From NCBI GenBank assembly GCA_018242625.1, contig JAFEBO010000006.1, positions 62,001 through 126,000 on the forward strand: 64,000 nucleotides of DNA. Direction: 5' to 3'. The position numbers and the translations under genes were made by a program. The notes beneath the pieces are model-generated. The model did no database searches. It saw nothing but the letters and a program-made list of their open reading frames with translations, and had not been told where the DNA came from. Position 1 is the stretch's first letter. Every line of letters starts with the position of its first letter. This DNA comes from Planctomycetota bacterium. Lineage in GTDB: Bacteria > Planctomycetota > Phycisphaerae > Phycisphaerales > UBA1924. Of the stretch, positions 33,768 through 42,948 are shown one piece after another.

Positions 33768-34995
33768 TCCGCACGCGGACGCGTTTCAGAATGCTCCTGC
33801 CCAGCAGCAACAGCCGCAGCCGCCCCAGCCGGGGGTGCCGGTCGCCACGACGCAGGCGGGGGCACCGGCGCAGCCCAAGGCAGCGCAGCCGAAGCCTGCG
33901 CCGGCGATACCGACGCAGGCGGCGCCCAGCGCGGGCTCGACGCGGCCGATCACGATCAACAACCCGACGCTGAACGTCAATTCGCCGACGAAGAACGTCA
34001 CGGTGCAGAACGGCACGGGGACCGCGGGCGGGGTCAAGCCGGCGACGGTGAGGCAGCCGGCGATACCGACGCAGGCGGCGCCGAGCGCGGGCTCGACCCG
34101 GCCGGTGACGATCAACAACCCGACGGTCAACATCAACTCGCCGACGACCAATACCACGGTTGTGAAGCCCGCGCCCAAGCCGGCGGCTGCGCAACCTGTT
34201 GCACAACCTGTGGCGCAGCCGGTCGCACAGCCTGTGGCGAGCCCTGCGGCGCTTCCGCCGCCGCCGCGGAACACGGTGCAGATCGGTCTGGGCGGGCTGA
34301 TCCCGGGGGTGACGGCGAGTTACGGCACTTCCTACGCGCAGCCCGCGTACGTGCAGCCGGCGTATGCGGAGCCCGTGTATGTGCAGCCGCAACCGGTGTA
34401 TGTGCAGCCGGTGGGCCAGCCCAACGCGGTGGTGTACAAGCCATCTTCGGGGGTTGCGATCGGGTTCGGCCCGGCGCTGCCGACGACTTCGACGGTTGTG
34501 AACAACTCGGAGACGGTGGTGTACCAGCCGGCTCCGATGGTTGAGGCTGCGCCGCAGCAGCCGATGGCGAATGTGGTGAACGTTTCGCCCGCATCACGCC
34601 CGGCGCAGCCGACGTTCTATGCAACTTCGGAGAAGGCGGGCGTGATGGAATGGGATGATTCGCCCGAGTACGTGGTGATCTCGGTGGCATCGGCGGAGGC
34701 GGGGAAGCGGCCGGAGACGGCGGCGAGGTTCCTCGGGCGCGTGCCGGCCGGGGGCTGGCAGGCCCGGTTCGAGAGCGCCCGCACGACTGCAAACGGAACG
34801 GAGCTGATCTTCCGCGGGCTGCGTCAGGACAGCCAGGGGCAGTTCGTCCAGATGGTGGTTCGGCCGAAGAGTCAGCCGGCCAAGCTCTTCCAGCGTCAGC
34901 AGTGCATGATCACGGGGCGGCTTGCCGAGATCTGCGTGGACGATCAGTTTGAAACCGCGGGCATCCTGGTGCTCGATGATGCCTCGGTGAAGTAG
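33679..34995 (+). CDS. Secreted Pro/Gln/Val-rich protein with internal repeats
   Basis: 438 residues with a signal peptide (SSHRQAVATLYGALVVALVSSAAAA). Residues about 60-170 contain a tandem duplication: AIPTQAAPSAGSTRPITINNPTLNVNSPTKNVTV and AIPTQAAPSAGSTRPVTINNPTVNINSPTTNTTV. Then come repeats of VAQP and YVQP (APVAQPVAQPVAQ..., YAQPAYVQPAYAEPVYVQPQPVYVQP). The C-terminal 120 residues look globular (MEWDDSPEYVVISVASAEAGKRPETAARFLGRVPAGGWQARFESARTTANGTELIFRGL). Low-complexity spacing followed by a folded C-terminus suggests a cell-wall or envelope-spanning protein. An in-frame GTG at 33628 is rejected because it would put the leader internally. No known family. Confidence 0.7.
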   Translation: MLNSSHRQAVATLYGALVVALVSSAAAAPDPHADAFQNAPAQQQQPQPPQPGVPVATTQAGAPAQPKAAQPKPAPAIPTQAAPSAGSTRPITINNPTLNVNSPTKNVTVQNGTGTAGGVKPATVRQPAIPTQAAPSAGSTRPVTINNPTVNINSPTTNTTVVKPAPKPAAAQPVAQPVAQPVAQPVASPAALPPPPRNTVQIGLGGLIPGVTASYGTSYAQPAYVQPAYAEPVYVQPQPVYVQPVGQPNAVVYKPSSGVAIGFGPALPTTSTVVNNSETVVYQPAPMVEAAPQQPMANVVNVSPASRPAQPTFYATSEKAGVMEWDDSPEYVVISVASAEAGKRPETAARFLGRVPAGGWQARFESARTTANGTELIFRGLRQDSQGQFVQMVVRPKSQPAKLFQRQQCMITGRLAEICVDDQFETAGILVLDDASVK

Positions 34996-35041
34996 GCCCA
35001 CGCTCGGGTATTCTGTCCGGCCACGGACGGAGATCACCCGA

Positions 35042-36583
35042 GTGCATACTTCTACTCCCCCACCGACATGCTTCATCACTGTTGATCTCAGGGCGACGGG
35101 CCGGCGTGACGCGTGCGGCGCCTTCTCGCGGGGGCGTGTGCGTCGGGCGGCGGCGGGGGTCGCGTTTCTCGCGATGATTTGTGGCGGGGCGATGGCGAGG
35201 CAGGATGATCCTGCTCCGGCGGGGGAGGCTGCCGCAACGAATGAGCCGGCTCCGGAGCAGCGCGTCGGACCGATCCGGCAGATGCTCAACGACCTGCATC
35301 GGGCGCTGGGAGGGCGCAAGCCGCAGCAGCCGGCGGCGGGCGATCGGGTGAGCGACGCGGCGGACGCGGATGCGCCGTTTCAGCTGCTGCCGCCGAGCGG
35401 GCATCTGTTCCGCGACTGGTTCGGGCTGCTGCCGTCACTCGAAGAGAAGGGCGTGACGCCGTCGATCTCGTTTGTGACGAACCTGGCGGGCAATCCGACG
35501 GGCGGCTTGCGGCAGGGTTTCACGCACGCGGACAACCTGGACATGGACTTCGTCTTTGACTTTGAGAAGATCCTGGGCCTGAAGGGTGCGTCGTTTGTGG
35601 TGGACATGTCGCAGCGGTCGGGCAGCAGCCTGACGCGTGACTACATCGGCAACGTGTTCAACGTGCAGCAGGTCTTTGGCGGGAGCACGTTTCGGCTGGT
35701 GGACTGCGCCTGGCAGCAGCAGTTGTTTGATGACACGGCGGAGTTCCGGGTGGGGAGGATCGCGGCGGGGGATGACTTCCTGGTCTCGGAGTACGACTAC
35801 CTGTTCATGCAGAACGCGTTTGACGGGAATCCGGTGGCGGTGTTTTTCAATTCGCCGGGGATGACGGCGTATCCGAACGCGACGTGGGGTTTTCTGGGCA
35901 AGGTCAAGCTGCTGGACAAGCGGATGTACATCATGGGGGGCGTGTACAACGGGGACCCCGGCATCCGAGCGAACGCGTACAACGGCGTGAACTTCTCCAT
36001 GAACGGGCCGCTCTTTGCGATGGGTGAGGTGGGCTACTGCCTGAACGGGCAGAAGGGCGATGGAGGGCTGACGGGGAATTACAAGGTCGGGTTCTGGTAC
36101 GACAACAGCGTCTACACGAACTTCACGACGGGGACGACGACGACGGGCAACTGGGGTTTTTACGGGCTCTTTGACCAGGAAGTGTTCGCGCTGGGTGACC
36201 GGAGCTCGCAGCGGGGGATCGGTGTGTTTGGGTCGCTGCTTGTTTCGCCGAATCAGTCGATCAGCACGATGCCGTGGTTCTTTACCGCGGGGGTGGCCGC
36301 GCGTGGGCTGTTCGAGGCGCGGCCGGAGGACGTGGCGGGGTTTGGCGTGGTTTTCGGGAGTTTCAGCAACGACCTGCAGGCTGCGCAGCGTCAGGCGCAG
36401 CTTCTGAACCCGTCGGTGGGCGTGCAGACGAACGAGACGGTGCTTGAGCTGACGTACCGGATCAATCTGGATCACGCGTCGGTGTTCATCCAGCCGGACA
36501 TTCAGTACATCTTCCGCCCCGGCGGCACGGGGCAGATCGACAATGCGCTCGTGCTTGGGGCGCAGATCGGCATCAACTTCTGA
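35042..36583 (+). CDS. OprB-family carbohydrate-selective porin
   Basis: 513 residues from GTG. An export leader is visible (VRRAAAGVAFLAMICGGAMA, about residues 32-52) followed by a linker and a beta-barrel region. OprB-type features: LFRDWFGLLPSLEEKGVTPSISFVTNLAGNPTGGLRQGFTHADNLDMDFVFDFEKILGLKGASFVVDMSQRSGSSLTRDYIGNVFNVQQVFGGSTFRLVD, YPNATWGFLGKVKLLDKRMYIMGGVYNGDPG, and a C-terminal TYRINLDHASVFIQPDIQYIFRPGGTGQIDNALVLGAQIGINF ending in phenylalanine, as outer-membrane proteins do. OprB porins admit mono- and oligosaccharides across the outer membrane. It lies 17 bases before the sugar MFS gene, so probably one operon: porin plus inner-membrane symporter. Confidence 0.88.
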   Translation: MHTSTPPPTCFITVDLRATGRRDACGAFSRGRVRRAAAGVAFLAMICGGAMARQDDPAPAGEAAATNEPAPEQRVGPIRQMLNDLHRALGGRKPQQPAAGDRVSDAADADAPFQLLPPSGHLFRDWFGLLPSLEEKGVTPSISFVTNLAGNPTGGLRQGFTHADNLDMDFVFDFEKILGLKGASFVVDMSQRSGSSLTRDYIGNVFNVQQVFGGSTFRLVDCAWQQQLFDDTAEFRVGRIAAGDDFLVSEYDYLFMQNAFDGNPVAVFFNSPGMTAYPNATWGFLGKVKLLDKRMYIMGGVYNGDPGIRANAYNGVNFSMNGPLFAMGEVGYCLNGQKGDGGLTGNYKVGFWYDNSVYTNFTTGTTTTGNWGFYGLFDQEVFALGDRSSQRGIGVFGSLLVSPNQSISTMPWFFTAGVAARGLFEARPEDVAGFGVVFGSFSNDLQAAQRQAQLLNPSVGVQTNETVLELTYRINLDHASVFIQPDIQYIFRPGGTGQIDNALVLGAQIGINF

Positions 36584-36600
36584 CCATTCGCGAGGCCCGC

Positions 36601-37980
36601 ATGAAGTCATCTCCCGTTTATGCGTTGTTGCTTGCCGCCGTCGCGGCGATCGGCGGCTTTCTCTTCGGGTTCGATTCGGGAGTGGTGAACGGGGCGATCG
36701 ACGCGATCAAGCGGGCCTTTCACACCGACGATGCGGGGACGGGGTTTGCGGTGGGGTCGGCGCTCCTGGGCTGTGCGCTGGGCGCGTTCGCGGCGGGCGG
36801 GTTTGCCGAGCGATTCGGCCGCCGGCCGGCCATGATCGCGACTTCGGTCGTGTTTCTGCTGAGCGCTTTGGCGACGGGCGCGGCGGGGAGCATCTCCTTC
36901 TTTATCGGGGCGCGTGCGCTCGGGGGGCTGGCGATCGGGGCCGCGAGCATTCTGGCGCCGATGTACATCTCGGAGATCGCGCCGGCGGCGATGCGGGGGC
37001 GGCTGACGTCGCTGCAGCAGCTGGCGATCGTGCTCGGGCTGTTTTTCGCCTTTTTGAGCAACGACCTGATCGCTTCGGCGGCGGGCGGAGCTTCCGATGC
37101 GCTTTGGCTGGGCGCGCCGGCGTGGAGGTGGATGTTCTGGATGGAGGCGGCGCCGTCGGCGGCGTTTTTGATCGGGCTGCTGTTTATCCCCGAGTCGCCG
37201 CGGTTTCTGGTGGCGAACGGGAGGAACGAGCGGGCGCGGGCGGTTTTCGCGCGCATCGGGGGAGATGCGGATGGGGAGATCGAGCGGGTGCGGGCGAGCC
37301 TGCGGGCCGAGCACAAGCCGCGGCTGTCGGACCTGATCGACCGGGCGTCTGGGCGGCTTTCGCCGGTGGTGTGGATCGGGATCGGGCTGGCGGTGTTTCA
37401 GCAGTTTGTGGGGATCAACGTGATTTTCTATTACGGGGAGGTGCTGTGGAAGGCGGCGGGCGCCAGTTCTGCCGCGGCGCTCAAGATCAATCTGCTGACG
37501 GGCGGGGTGAACATCCTGAGCACGTTTCTGGCGATTGCGCTGATCGACAAGGTGGGGCGCAAGCCGCTGCTGTTGTGGGGGAGCCTGGGGATGGTGGTGA
37601 CGCTGGGGACGATGGCGTTTTTGTTTGCGCGGGCGGGTTCGGATGCTGGGGGAAAGCCGCTTTTGACGCGGGCGGACGCGATCACGGCGCTGGTGGCGGC
37701 GTTGCTGTACATCGTGGCGTTTGGGACGAGCTGGGGGCCGGTGGTGTGGGTGCTTTTGGGAGAGATCTTCCCCAACCGGCTGCGTGGGGCGGCGCTGGCG
37801 GTGTCGGGGGCGTCGAACTGGATTGCGAACTTTGCGGTGACGGTGACGTTTCCGTCGCTGCTCGCGGGGGCGGGGCTGGCGTCGGCGTACGGCCTGTACG
37901 CCGGGGCGGCGTTGTTGTCGGGGGTTTTTGTGTTGTACCTGGTGGGTGAAACCAAGGGGAAGAGTCTGGAAGAGATGTAG
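36601..37980 (+). CDS. MFS sugar porter
   Basis: 459-residue twelve-helix inner-membrane transporter of the sugar porter family (XylE/GalP/GLUT-like). Signatures: AAIGGFLFGFDSGVVNGA in helix 1, GGFAERFGRRPAMIAT in the first loop, PMYISEIAPAAMRGRLTSLQQLAIVLG, IPESPRFLVANGRNERA, FQQFVGINVIFYYGEVLW in helix 7, IDKVGRKPLLLWGS, WGPVVWVLLGEIFPNRLRGAALAV in helix 10, and a C-terminal GETKGKSLEEM (the PETKG motif with G for P). It probably works as a proton-coupled hexose or pentose symporter. Paired with the OprB porin and followed by the LacI gene, whose upstream region carries a LacI-type palindrome. Confidence 0.94.
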   Translation: MKSSPVYALLLAAVAAIGGFLFGFDSGVVNGAIDAIKRAFHTDDAGTGFAVGSALLGCALGAFAAGGFAERFGRRPAMIATSVVFLLSALATGAAGSISFFIGARALGGLAIGAASILAPMYISEIAPAAMRGRLTSLQQLAIVLGLFFAFLSNDLIASAAGGASDALWLGAPAWRWMFWMEAAPSAAFLIGLLFIPESPRFLVANGRNERARAVFARIGGDADGEIERVRASLRAEHKPRLSDLIDRASGRLSPVVWIGIGLAVFQQFVGINVIFYYGEVLWKAAGASSAAALKINLLTGGVNILSTFLAIALIDKVGRKPLLLWGSLGMVVTLGTMAFLFARAGSDAGGKPLLTRADAITALVAALLYIVAFGTSWGPVVWVLLGEIFPNRLRGAALAVSGASNWIANFAVTVTFPSLLAGAGLASAYGLYAGAALLSGVFVLYLVGETKGKSLEEM

Positions 37981-38069
37981 GGGCGATTTGTGGGAGGGGG
38001 TTGGAGTTTGAGAGAGGCGGGCGGGAAGTGTCTATTTGATAGGGGCTTGTTGACAGGGGCTGGGGGAGT

Positions 38070-38083
38070 TGTAAGCGCTTACA
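38070..38083. promoter_or_regulatory. LacI-type operator palindrome
   Basis: Perfect 14-bp palindrome TGTAAGCGCTTACA with a CG centre, the classic symmetry of LacI/GalR-family operators. It lies 90 bases after the MFS stop and 122 bases before the LacI start, so it probably mediates autoregulation. A TTGACA at 38050-38055 lies just upstream but no convincing -10 is at the proper distance. Direct repeats GTTACAC at 38169 and 38179 (10 bases apart) follow. Confidence 0.7.
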
Positions 38084-38205
38084 TTTCTATGGGTTGGGTG
38101 TGAATAAATTCTAAAAATCCGTTGTTGGCGGGGTTGACGCGGGGTGGCGTTTCAAGTAATTTGAAACAGTTACACAATGTTACACGGCGAGCAACGGAGG
38201 TTGAA

Positions 38206-39285
38206 GTGCCTTCAGTGCGGCAGATTGCGAGTCAGGCGCGGGTGTCGGTGGCGACAGTTTCGCGCGCCCTGAACAATCATCCGAACGTGGACCCGGACAC
38301 CCGCCGGCGGGTGATTGAGGCGGCGGAGAGCGTCGGGTATCCGAAGGCGATCGCGTCGCGAGCCGGGCAGACGAATGTGATCGCGCTTGCGTATGCGGGC
38401 GAGCTGGTGCGGGCGGATTACGGCGGGTTTGATGCGGCGATGCAGGCGGGGATCCTGCGCGGGCTCAACGAGCACCGCTTTGACCTGCGGCTGGTGGCGC
38501 TGCATCGGGATGCGGGCCCGGGCGAGACGTACGCCCGGGTGCTTGAGAGGAAGATGATCGGCGGCACGATTCTGCGGGTGTTTGAGGATTCCCGGCAGGT
38601 GGCGGGGCAGATTGCCGAGTCGGGGCAGCCGTGCGTGGTGATCGCGGACCGGTTCCCGGATCAGCCTGCGGTGAACTTCATCTGCTGCGAGTCGCGGGCG
38701 GATTCGCGTCGGGCGATCCAGCACCTGATTGACCTTGGGCACCGGCGGATTGCGCTTGGGGTGCACAGCATCCGGGATACGGACCATGTGGATCGCCGGG
38801 CGGGGTATGAGGATGCGCTCAAGGAGAACGGGATCCCGCTTGATCCGTCGATCGAGGTGGAGATCGTGGCGAGCACGGAGGGCGGGGCGGGGCTGATCAC
38901 GAGGCTGATGAGCATGCCCAAGCCGCCGACGGCGGTGTTCTTTACCGATCCCCTGGCGACGGTGGGCGCTTTGCGTCGGTGCTTGGAACTTGGAGTGCGC
39001 GTTCCACAAGACCTTTCGATCGTGGGCTTTGATGACAGCGACGTCCGCAAGCACACGTACCCGACGTGCACGAGCGTGGTGCAGGATGCGGAAATGCTGG
39101 GGTTTGAGGCGGCCCGCTGGCTGACGCGGCGGCTGATCCACCCCGGAGATGAAAACCTGAAGAGCCTGCGTGTCGTACGGACTACGCGGCTTGAGATCAA
39201 TCAGACGACGGGGCGTCCATCGGCGGACCCGGTTCGCGTGCTGCCGGATGGCAGCCGCGTGAAGCTCCAGCAACCACACTCGTGA
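38206..39285 (+). CDS. LacI/GalR-family transcriptional regulator
   Basis: 359 residues. The N-terminal helix-turn-helix and hinge are clear ([47 protein letters not shown]). The periplasmic-binding-like sensor domain follows ([90 protein letters not shown]). The GTG at 38206 has a GGAGG ribosome-binding site five bases before it; an in-frame start at 38122 would add 28 residues before the HTH and is rejected. Its stop overlaps a GTG of the following pseudopilin (GTGA). It likely represses the neighbouring sugar-uptake and glucanase genes in response to a sugar; the effector is unknown. Confidence 0.93.
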   Translation: MPSVRQIASQARVSVATVSRALNNHPNVDPDTRRRVIEAAESVGYPKAIASRAGQTNVIALAYAGELVRADYGGFDAAMQAGILRGLNEHRFDLRLVALHRDAGPGETYARVLERKMIGGTILRVFEDSRQVAGQIAESGQPCVVIADRFPDQPAVNFICCESRADSRRAIQHLIDLGHRRIALGVHSIRDTDHVDRRAGYEDALKENGIPLDPSIEVEIVASTEGGAGLITRLMSMPKPPTAVFFTDPLATVGALRRCLELGVRVPQDLSIVGFDDSDVRKHTYPTCTSVVQDAEMLGFEAARWLTRRLIHPGDENLKSLRVVRTTRLEINQTTGRPSADPVRVLPDGSRVKLQQPHS

Positions 39286-39308
39286 GCCTGGAGACAGAGA
39301 GGAATCGC

Positions 39309-40331
39309 ATGCGGTCGAAGTCGGTGCAAGTTCGGGAGCGGTGTCGGGCGTTCACGCTGATTGAACTGCTCGTTGTGATTGCGGTGATTGCGCTGCTGAT
39401 CGGCATTTTGCTGCCGGCGCTGGGGAAAGCGCGAGACACGGCGCGCACGCTGAAGTGCACGGTTAATCAGAAACAGGTGGTGCTGGCGCTGCAGGCGTAT
39501 GCGAACGACTACAAGCAGCAGTTCCCGCCGGCGCTGTACCTGGCGCACGACTCGCAGACGAACAAGAACAGCATGTACTGGTACGACGAGAACCGGATCG
39601 GCCGGTATCTGCCGCAATCGGACCGCTCGAACCTGAGCCCGATCACCAACGAGGAGAATGCGACGGTGGGCGGGGGCTCAATGGTCTGCCCGAATCATCA
39701 GTACGGCGGCCGTTCATACGCCACGAACTTCTGGTCGGTGTCGGCGGCGACGTTCGACGACGGCATTCGCAAGGTGCCGACGAAGATGTACAAGCCGGGG
39801 CTGGATCCGAGCCCCACGTACAAAGTGGATGCGCTCAAGGGCAGCGCGTTCGATCTCTCCTCGAACTTTGCTTCCAAGCTGCTGCTGGTGGGCGAGACGT
39901 GGGCACCGTGGGAATCGGTGCTGGATGCCTCCAAGTCGGACACGAACAAAACCTATTGGGCGAACGCTGTTATCGGCAAAGAGATCCAGTTCACGGGCGG
40001 CAAGTATCGAACGGCCACCCGTTTCGGCGCCGGATCGCTTCCAGTTTTCTTCAACTATCCGGCGGCGAACAAGATGCCACCGGAGATGATCGGCACGAAG
40101 TCGGCGAACGACTTCAAGAGCTTCATTCCGTGGTACCGGCATCCGCGGCGCTTTAACGACTACACGGCGGTGAGAGGGTCATCGCCGATCGGGTTCCTGG
40201 ACGGGCACGTGGCAACATGGGCGCCCAACCAGCTCATTGCGCCGCAGGCGGTTTCTACCGATCCGCCCAAGAGCACGCTTGAGGTTCTGTGGTCACCGAA
40301 GGATTTCGACATGGAGTCGACGACTCCGTAA
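39309..40331 (+). CDS. Pseudopilin with DGHV motif, next to LacI
   Basis: 340 residues starting [74 protein letters not shown]. This is a class III prepilin leader and pilin helix, followed by a large beta-rich domain with [18 protein letters not shown] and a C-terminal [30 protein letters not shown] 39309 has a GAGAGGA ribosome-binding site; an in-frame GTG at 39282 overlaps the LacI stop as GTGA, so coupling is possible either way. The gene sits between a LacI regulator and sugar-uptake/hydrolase genes, so it may bind or present polysaccharide at the surface. That role is inference. Confidence 0.84.
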   Translation: MRSKSVQVRERCRAFTLIELLVVIAVIALLIGILLPALGKARDTARTLKCTVNQKQVVLALQAYANDYKQQFPPALYLAHDSQTNKNSMYWYDENRIGRYLPQSDRSNLSPITNEENATVGGGSMVCPNHQYGGRSYATNFWSVSAATFDDGIRKVPTKMYKPGLDPSPTYKVDALKGSAFDLSSNFASKLLLVGETWAPWESVLDASKSDTNKTYWANAVIGKEIQFTGGKYRTATRFGAGSLPVFFNYPAANKMPPEMIGTKSANDFKSFIPWYRHPRRFNDYTAVRGSSPIGFLDGHVATWAPNQLIAPQAVSTDPPKSTLEVLWSPKDFDMESTTP

Positions 40332-40567
40332 AGGCTTTGTTGTCGTCGTCAGGGTTGACGCGACATGTCCCGCAGCGAGGCGATCGAGAGGTTCCGGGTT
40401 TCATAAACGGGAGAAGTGCAGCGGTCGATTGCAGTGCCCGTCTGCCGCGCGGCGGCGGAGGGGCGAGAGAGAGGGAACGTGGTTTCCCGGAGATTCGAGG
40501 CATTTCGCGGCTGTTCGCTCCGCGGATTGCTGGCCGCCCGACTCGGGCGATTTGAGCGAAAAAAGTT

Positions 40568-40584
40568 GTGCACCGCTGGTGCAC
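40568..40584 (+). promoter_or_regulatory. Hairpin upstream of dockerin-tagged beta-sandwich gene
   Basis: Perfect 7-bp stem GTGCACC / GGTGCAC with a 3-base GCT loop, ending 27 bases before the ATG at 40612 and 17 bases before its AAGGAGA site. No T-run follows, so not a terminator. It could be an operator or a 5' UTR stem protecting the mRNA. Confidence 0.45.
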
Positions 40585-40611
40585 GGGCAAGTGAGGACCA
40601 AGGAGATTTTT

Positions 40612-41427
40612 ATGAAGATGCGTACTTTCGGGATTCTGGCGGCGGCCCTTTGTGCGGGCACGGCCGCGCAGGCTGTGGTTGTGAACGTCGGCGATTCGAG
40701 CGCGGGTTGGCTGGGCTACATGAACGTGTTCGAAATCCCGGCGAACGGCGGCGGGTACGTGTTCGGCAGCCCGTGGGGCGTGCCGGACCTGGTCGCGATC
40801 TTTGATGATCCGAACGCCAAGCTGACGCTGAAGGTCAACAGCATCAATGATCCGAACCCGTTCTGGTATACGCCCGAGGGCGGCCCGGGCTCGACGGGCA
40901 ACAAGACCATGGACGCGGTGCTGTATCACCAGGTCGATGACGGCTCGCTGACGGGCGTCGCGGTGACGTTTGAGGGCACGGTGCTCTCGAACTCGTTCAG
41001 CCCGTCGCACGTCGCCAAGGCGTTCATCCGCGACTTTGCTCCGGACTACTCCTCGTTCAACGAGCAGTTCATCGAGCTGGCCCCGGGCCCCTTCAGCTTT
41101 ACGCTCGAGACCGAGCCGGGCGAAGGCCGCCACGTGCAGTGGGGCTTCAACGTCGTCGGCCCGTGCGTGTGGATCACCGATGCGGACCTGTTCGGCAATG
41201 CGGTGATCAGCACCGGCACGGCCAACACCTGCCCGTGCGACCTCAACCACGACGGCTTCGTGGACGATGCGGACTTTGTGCTGTTTGCCTCGGCGTACAA
41301 CCTGCTGCTGTGCGAAGACCCGACGATGCCGGCGGGCTGCCCCTCGGACTTCAACCACGACGGCTTCGTGGACGATGCGGACTTTGTGATCTTCGTCTCG
41401 GCGTACAACGAGCTGCTCTGCCCGTAA
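40612..41427 (+). CDS. Secreted beta-sandwich protein with dockerin-like tag
   Basis: 271 residues with a signal peptide (KMRTFGILAAALCAGTAAQA) and an AAGGAGA ribosome-binding site. The mature body (about 20-200) reads VVVNVGDSSAGWLGYMNVFEIPANGGGYVFGSPWGVPDLVAIFDD ... VTFEGTVLSNSFSPSHVAKAFIRDFAPDYSSFNEQFIELAPGPFSFTLETEPGEGRHVQWGFNVVGPCVW, a predicted all-beta domain. The C-terminus has two nearly identical dockerin-like loops, NHDGFVDDADFVLFASAYN and NHDGFVDDADFVIFVSAYN, flanked by cysteines. It lies between the LacI-pseudopilin pair and the ABC importer and is followed by a strong hairpin. A glycan-binding surface protein is a reasonable inference from context; no catalytic motif seen. Confidence 0.82.
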   Translation: MKMRTFGILAAALCAGTAAQAVVVNVGDSSAGWLGYMNVFEIPANGGGYVFGSPWGVPDLVAIFDDPNAKLTLKVNSINDPNPFWYTPEGGPGSTGNKTMDAVLYHQVDDGSLTGVAVTFEGTVLSNSFSPSHVAKAFIRDFAPDYSSFNEQFIELAPGPFSFTLETEPGEGRHVQWGFNVVGPCVWITDADLFGNAVISTGTANTCPCDLNHDGFVDDADFVLFASAYNLLLCEDPTMPAGCPSDFNHDGFVDDADFVIFVSAYNELLCP

Positions 41428-41469
41428 TGACGGAGCGGAAACCAGTATCCATTTCTTCTTCCGATTCCT

Positions 41470-41505
41470 GGGGCCGGTGCGTAAAGCGCCGGCCCCGGCT
41501 TGTTC
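41470..41505 (+). terminator. Strong GC hairpin before the ABC transporter operon
   Basis: 11-bp stem with one G-T pair (GGGGCCGGTGC / GCGCCGGCCCC) and a 5-base GTAAA loop, starting 43 bases after the beta-sandwich gene and followed by GGCTTGTT. T-run is weak, so termination may be partial, setting high expression upstream and lower expression downstream. Confidence 0.65.
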
Positions 41506-41514
41506 AGATCGTGC

Positions 41515-42948
41515 ATGAACGCTATGGGACTTGAAGGCGGACAATCGCGCGTGGGGCGATCGGGCCTGTGGCCGGACTGGCTGCCGGTCGGCGTCGCGAT
41601 CATGGCGGGGCTGGCCGCCGTCAGTTCCGCGCTGGTTGCGGCGCGTCCGGCGCAGGCGAGCGCGGAGAAAGTGATGTGGACGTTTGCCCGTCCGCACTTT
41701 CTCATGTACGAACCGCGGATCAAGGAGTGGAACGCGTCGGGGCGGACCCGGTTTGAGCTGCGTCTGCTGAGCCTGCCGGCGATCGAGCGCCGGATGATGG
41801 CGTCGTTCCTTGGCGATGTGCCTTCGGCGGACGTGATCGAGACGGAGCGTCGGCCGGCGTCGCGCGCGTTTGGGGGACCGGTCGAGGCGGTGGGGTTTGT
41901 GGATCTGACGGACCGGCTGAAGAAGGACGGGCTGCTGGAAGCGATCAACACTCCGAGTTTCAGCCCGTGGACGAGCCGGGGTCATGTTTTCGGGCTGCCG
42001 CACGATGTGCATCCGGTGATGCTGGGCTACCGCGCGGATATCGTCGAGGCGGCGGGGATCGACGTTTCGAAGATCGAGACGTGGGACGATTTTGCGCGGG
42101 TGATGAGGCCGCTGATGGTCGATGCGGACCACGACGGGCAGCCCGACCGGTTCCTGCTCAACATGTGGGAGACGAACCAGGATCACCTGGAGCTGCTGCT
42201 TCTGCAGGCGGGGGGCGGGTTCTTTGATGAGCACGACCGGCCGATTCTGGACAACCCGACCAACGCGCACGTGCTGGCGACGGTGACGACGTGGGTTGCT
42301 GGGCCGGCGCGGATCGCGGCCGATGCGCCCAATTTCTCGGCGGTGGGGAACAAGCTCAAGGCGGATGGGTACGTGCTGAGCTCGTTCTTCCCGGACTGGA
42401 TGGGGGATATCTGGAAGCACGAGATTCCGAGTTTGTCGGGGAAGATGAAGCTGATGCCGCTCCCGGCGTGGGAGAAGGGCGGGCGGCGGACCAGCGTGTG
42501 GGGCGGGACGATGCTGGGGATTCCCAAGGCGGCGGCGCGGACGCCGGAGGAGTTTGAGAAGCTCTGGGGCTTCTGCAAAGAGCTGTACATTTCTGACACG
42601 TTTACGCGCGACCTTTACCGCGTGGGCGGGATCGTGACGCCGGTCAAGAAATACTGGAACGACCCGATCTTCGACGAGCCGAACACTTACTTTTCTGCGC
42701 AGCCGGCCGGGCGGCTGTATATTCAGCTTGCGCCGCAGGTGCCGCTGCGCAACAGCACGCCGTACAACACGTTCGCGATGTACCGGACGGTGGATGCGCT
42801 GGTGCGGCTGGCGGAAGAGGCGCGCGCGACCAACCGCTACGACATGCCGACGCTGACGAAGCGGGCGGCGGAGCTGCTGAAGGACGCGCAGCGGCAGGTT
42901 GAGGCGCAGATGAGCCGCAACGTCTTTCTGACCGGGGGTGCGTCGTGA
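41515..42948 (+). CDS. ABC sugar transporter, substrate-binding protein
   Basis: 477 residues, family 1 (MalE-like) solute-binding protein. The leader is hydrophobic (LPVGVAIMAGLAAVSSALVAARPAQAS) without a clear lipobox cysteine. The mature part has MWTFARPHFLMYEPRIKEWNA, FGLPHDVHPVMLGYRADIVEAAGIDVSKIETWDDFARVMRPL, SSFFPDWMGDIWKHEIPSLSGKMKLMPLPAWEKGGRRTSVWGGTMLGIPKAAARTPEEFEKLWGF and a helical C-terminus. Captures an oligosaccharide in the periplasm and hands it to the two permeases that follow with GTGA overlaps. ATG 41515 is chosen; ATG 41524 is also possible. Substrate likely a beta-glucan oligosaccharide by context. Confidence 0.87.
   Translation: MNAMGLEGGQSRVGRSGLWPDWLPVGVAIMAGLAAVSSALVAARPAQASAEKVMWTFARPHFLMYEPRIKEWNASGRTRFELRLLSLPAIERRMMASFLGDVPSADVIETERRPASRAFGGPVEAVGFVDLTDRLKKDGLLEAINTPSFSPWTSRGHVFGLPHDVHPVMLGYRADIVEAAGIDVSKIETWDDFARVMRPLMVDADHDGQPDRFLLNMWETNQDHLELLLLQAGGGFFDEHDRPILDNPTNAHVLATVTTWVAGPARIAADAPNFSAVGNKLKADGYVLSSFFPDWMGDIWKHEIPSLSGKMKLMPLPAWEKGGRRTSVWGGTMLGIPKAAARTPEEFEKLWGFCKELYISDTFTRDLYRVGGIVTPVKKYWNDPIFDEPNTYFSAQPAGRLYIQLAPQVPLRNSTPYNTFAMYRTVDALVRLAEEARATNRYDMPTLTKRAAELLKDAQRQVEAQMSRNVFLTGGAS

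Noticed and set aside
38050-38090. TTGACA at 38050 as the -35 of the LacI promoter
   Set aside because: No TATAAT-like hexamer occurs 16-18 bases further on, so the promoter is not called even though the palindrome nearby is convincing.
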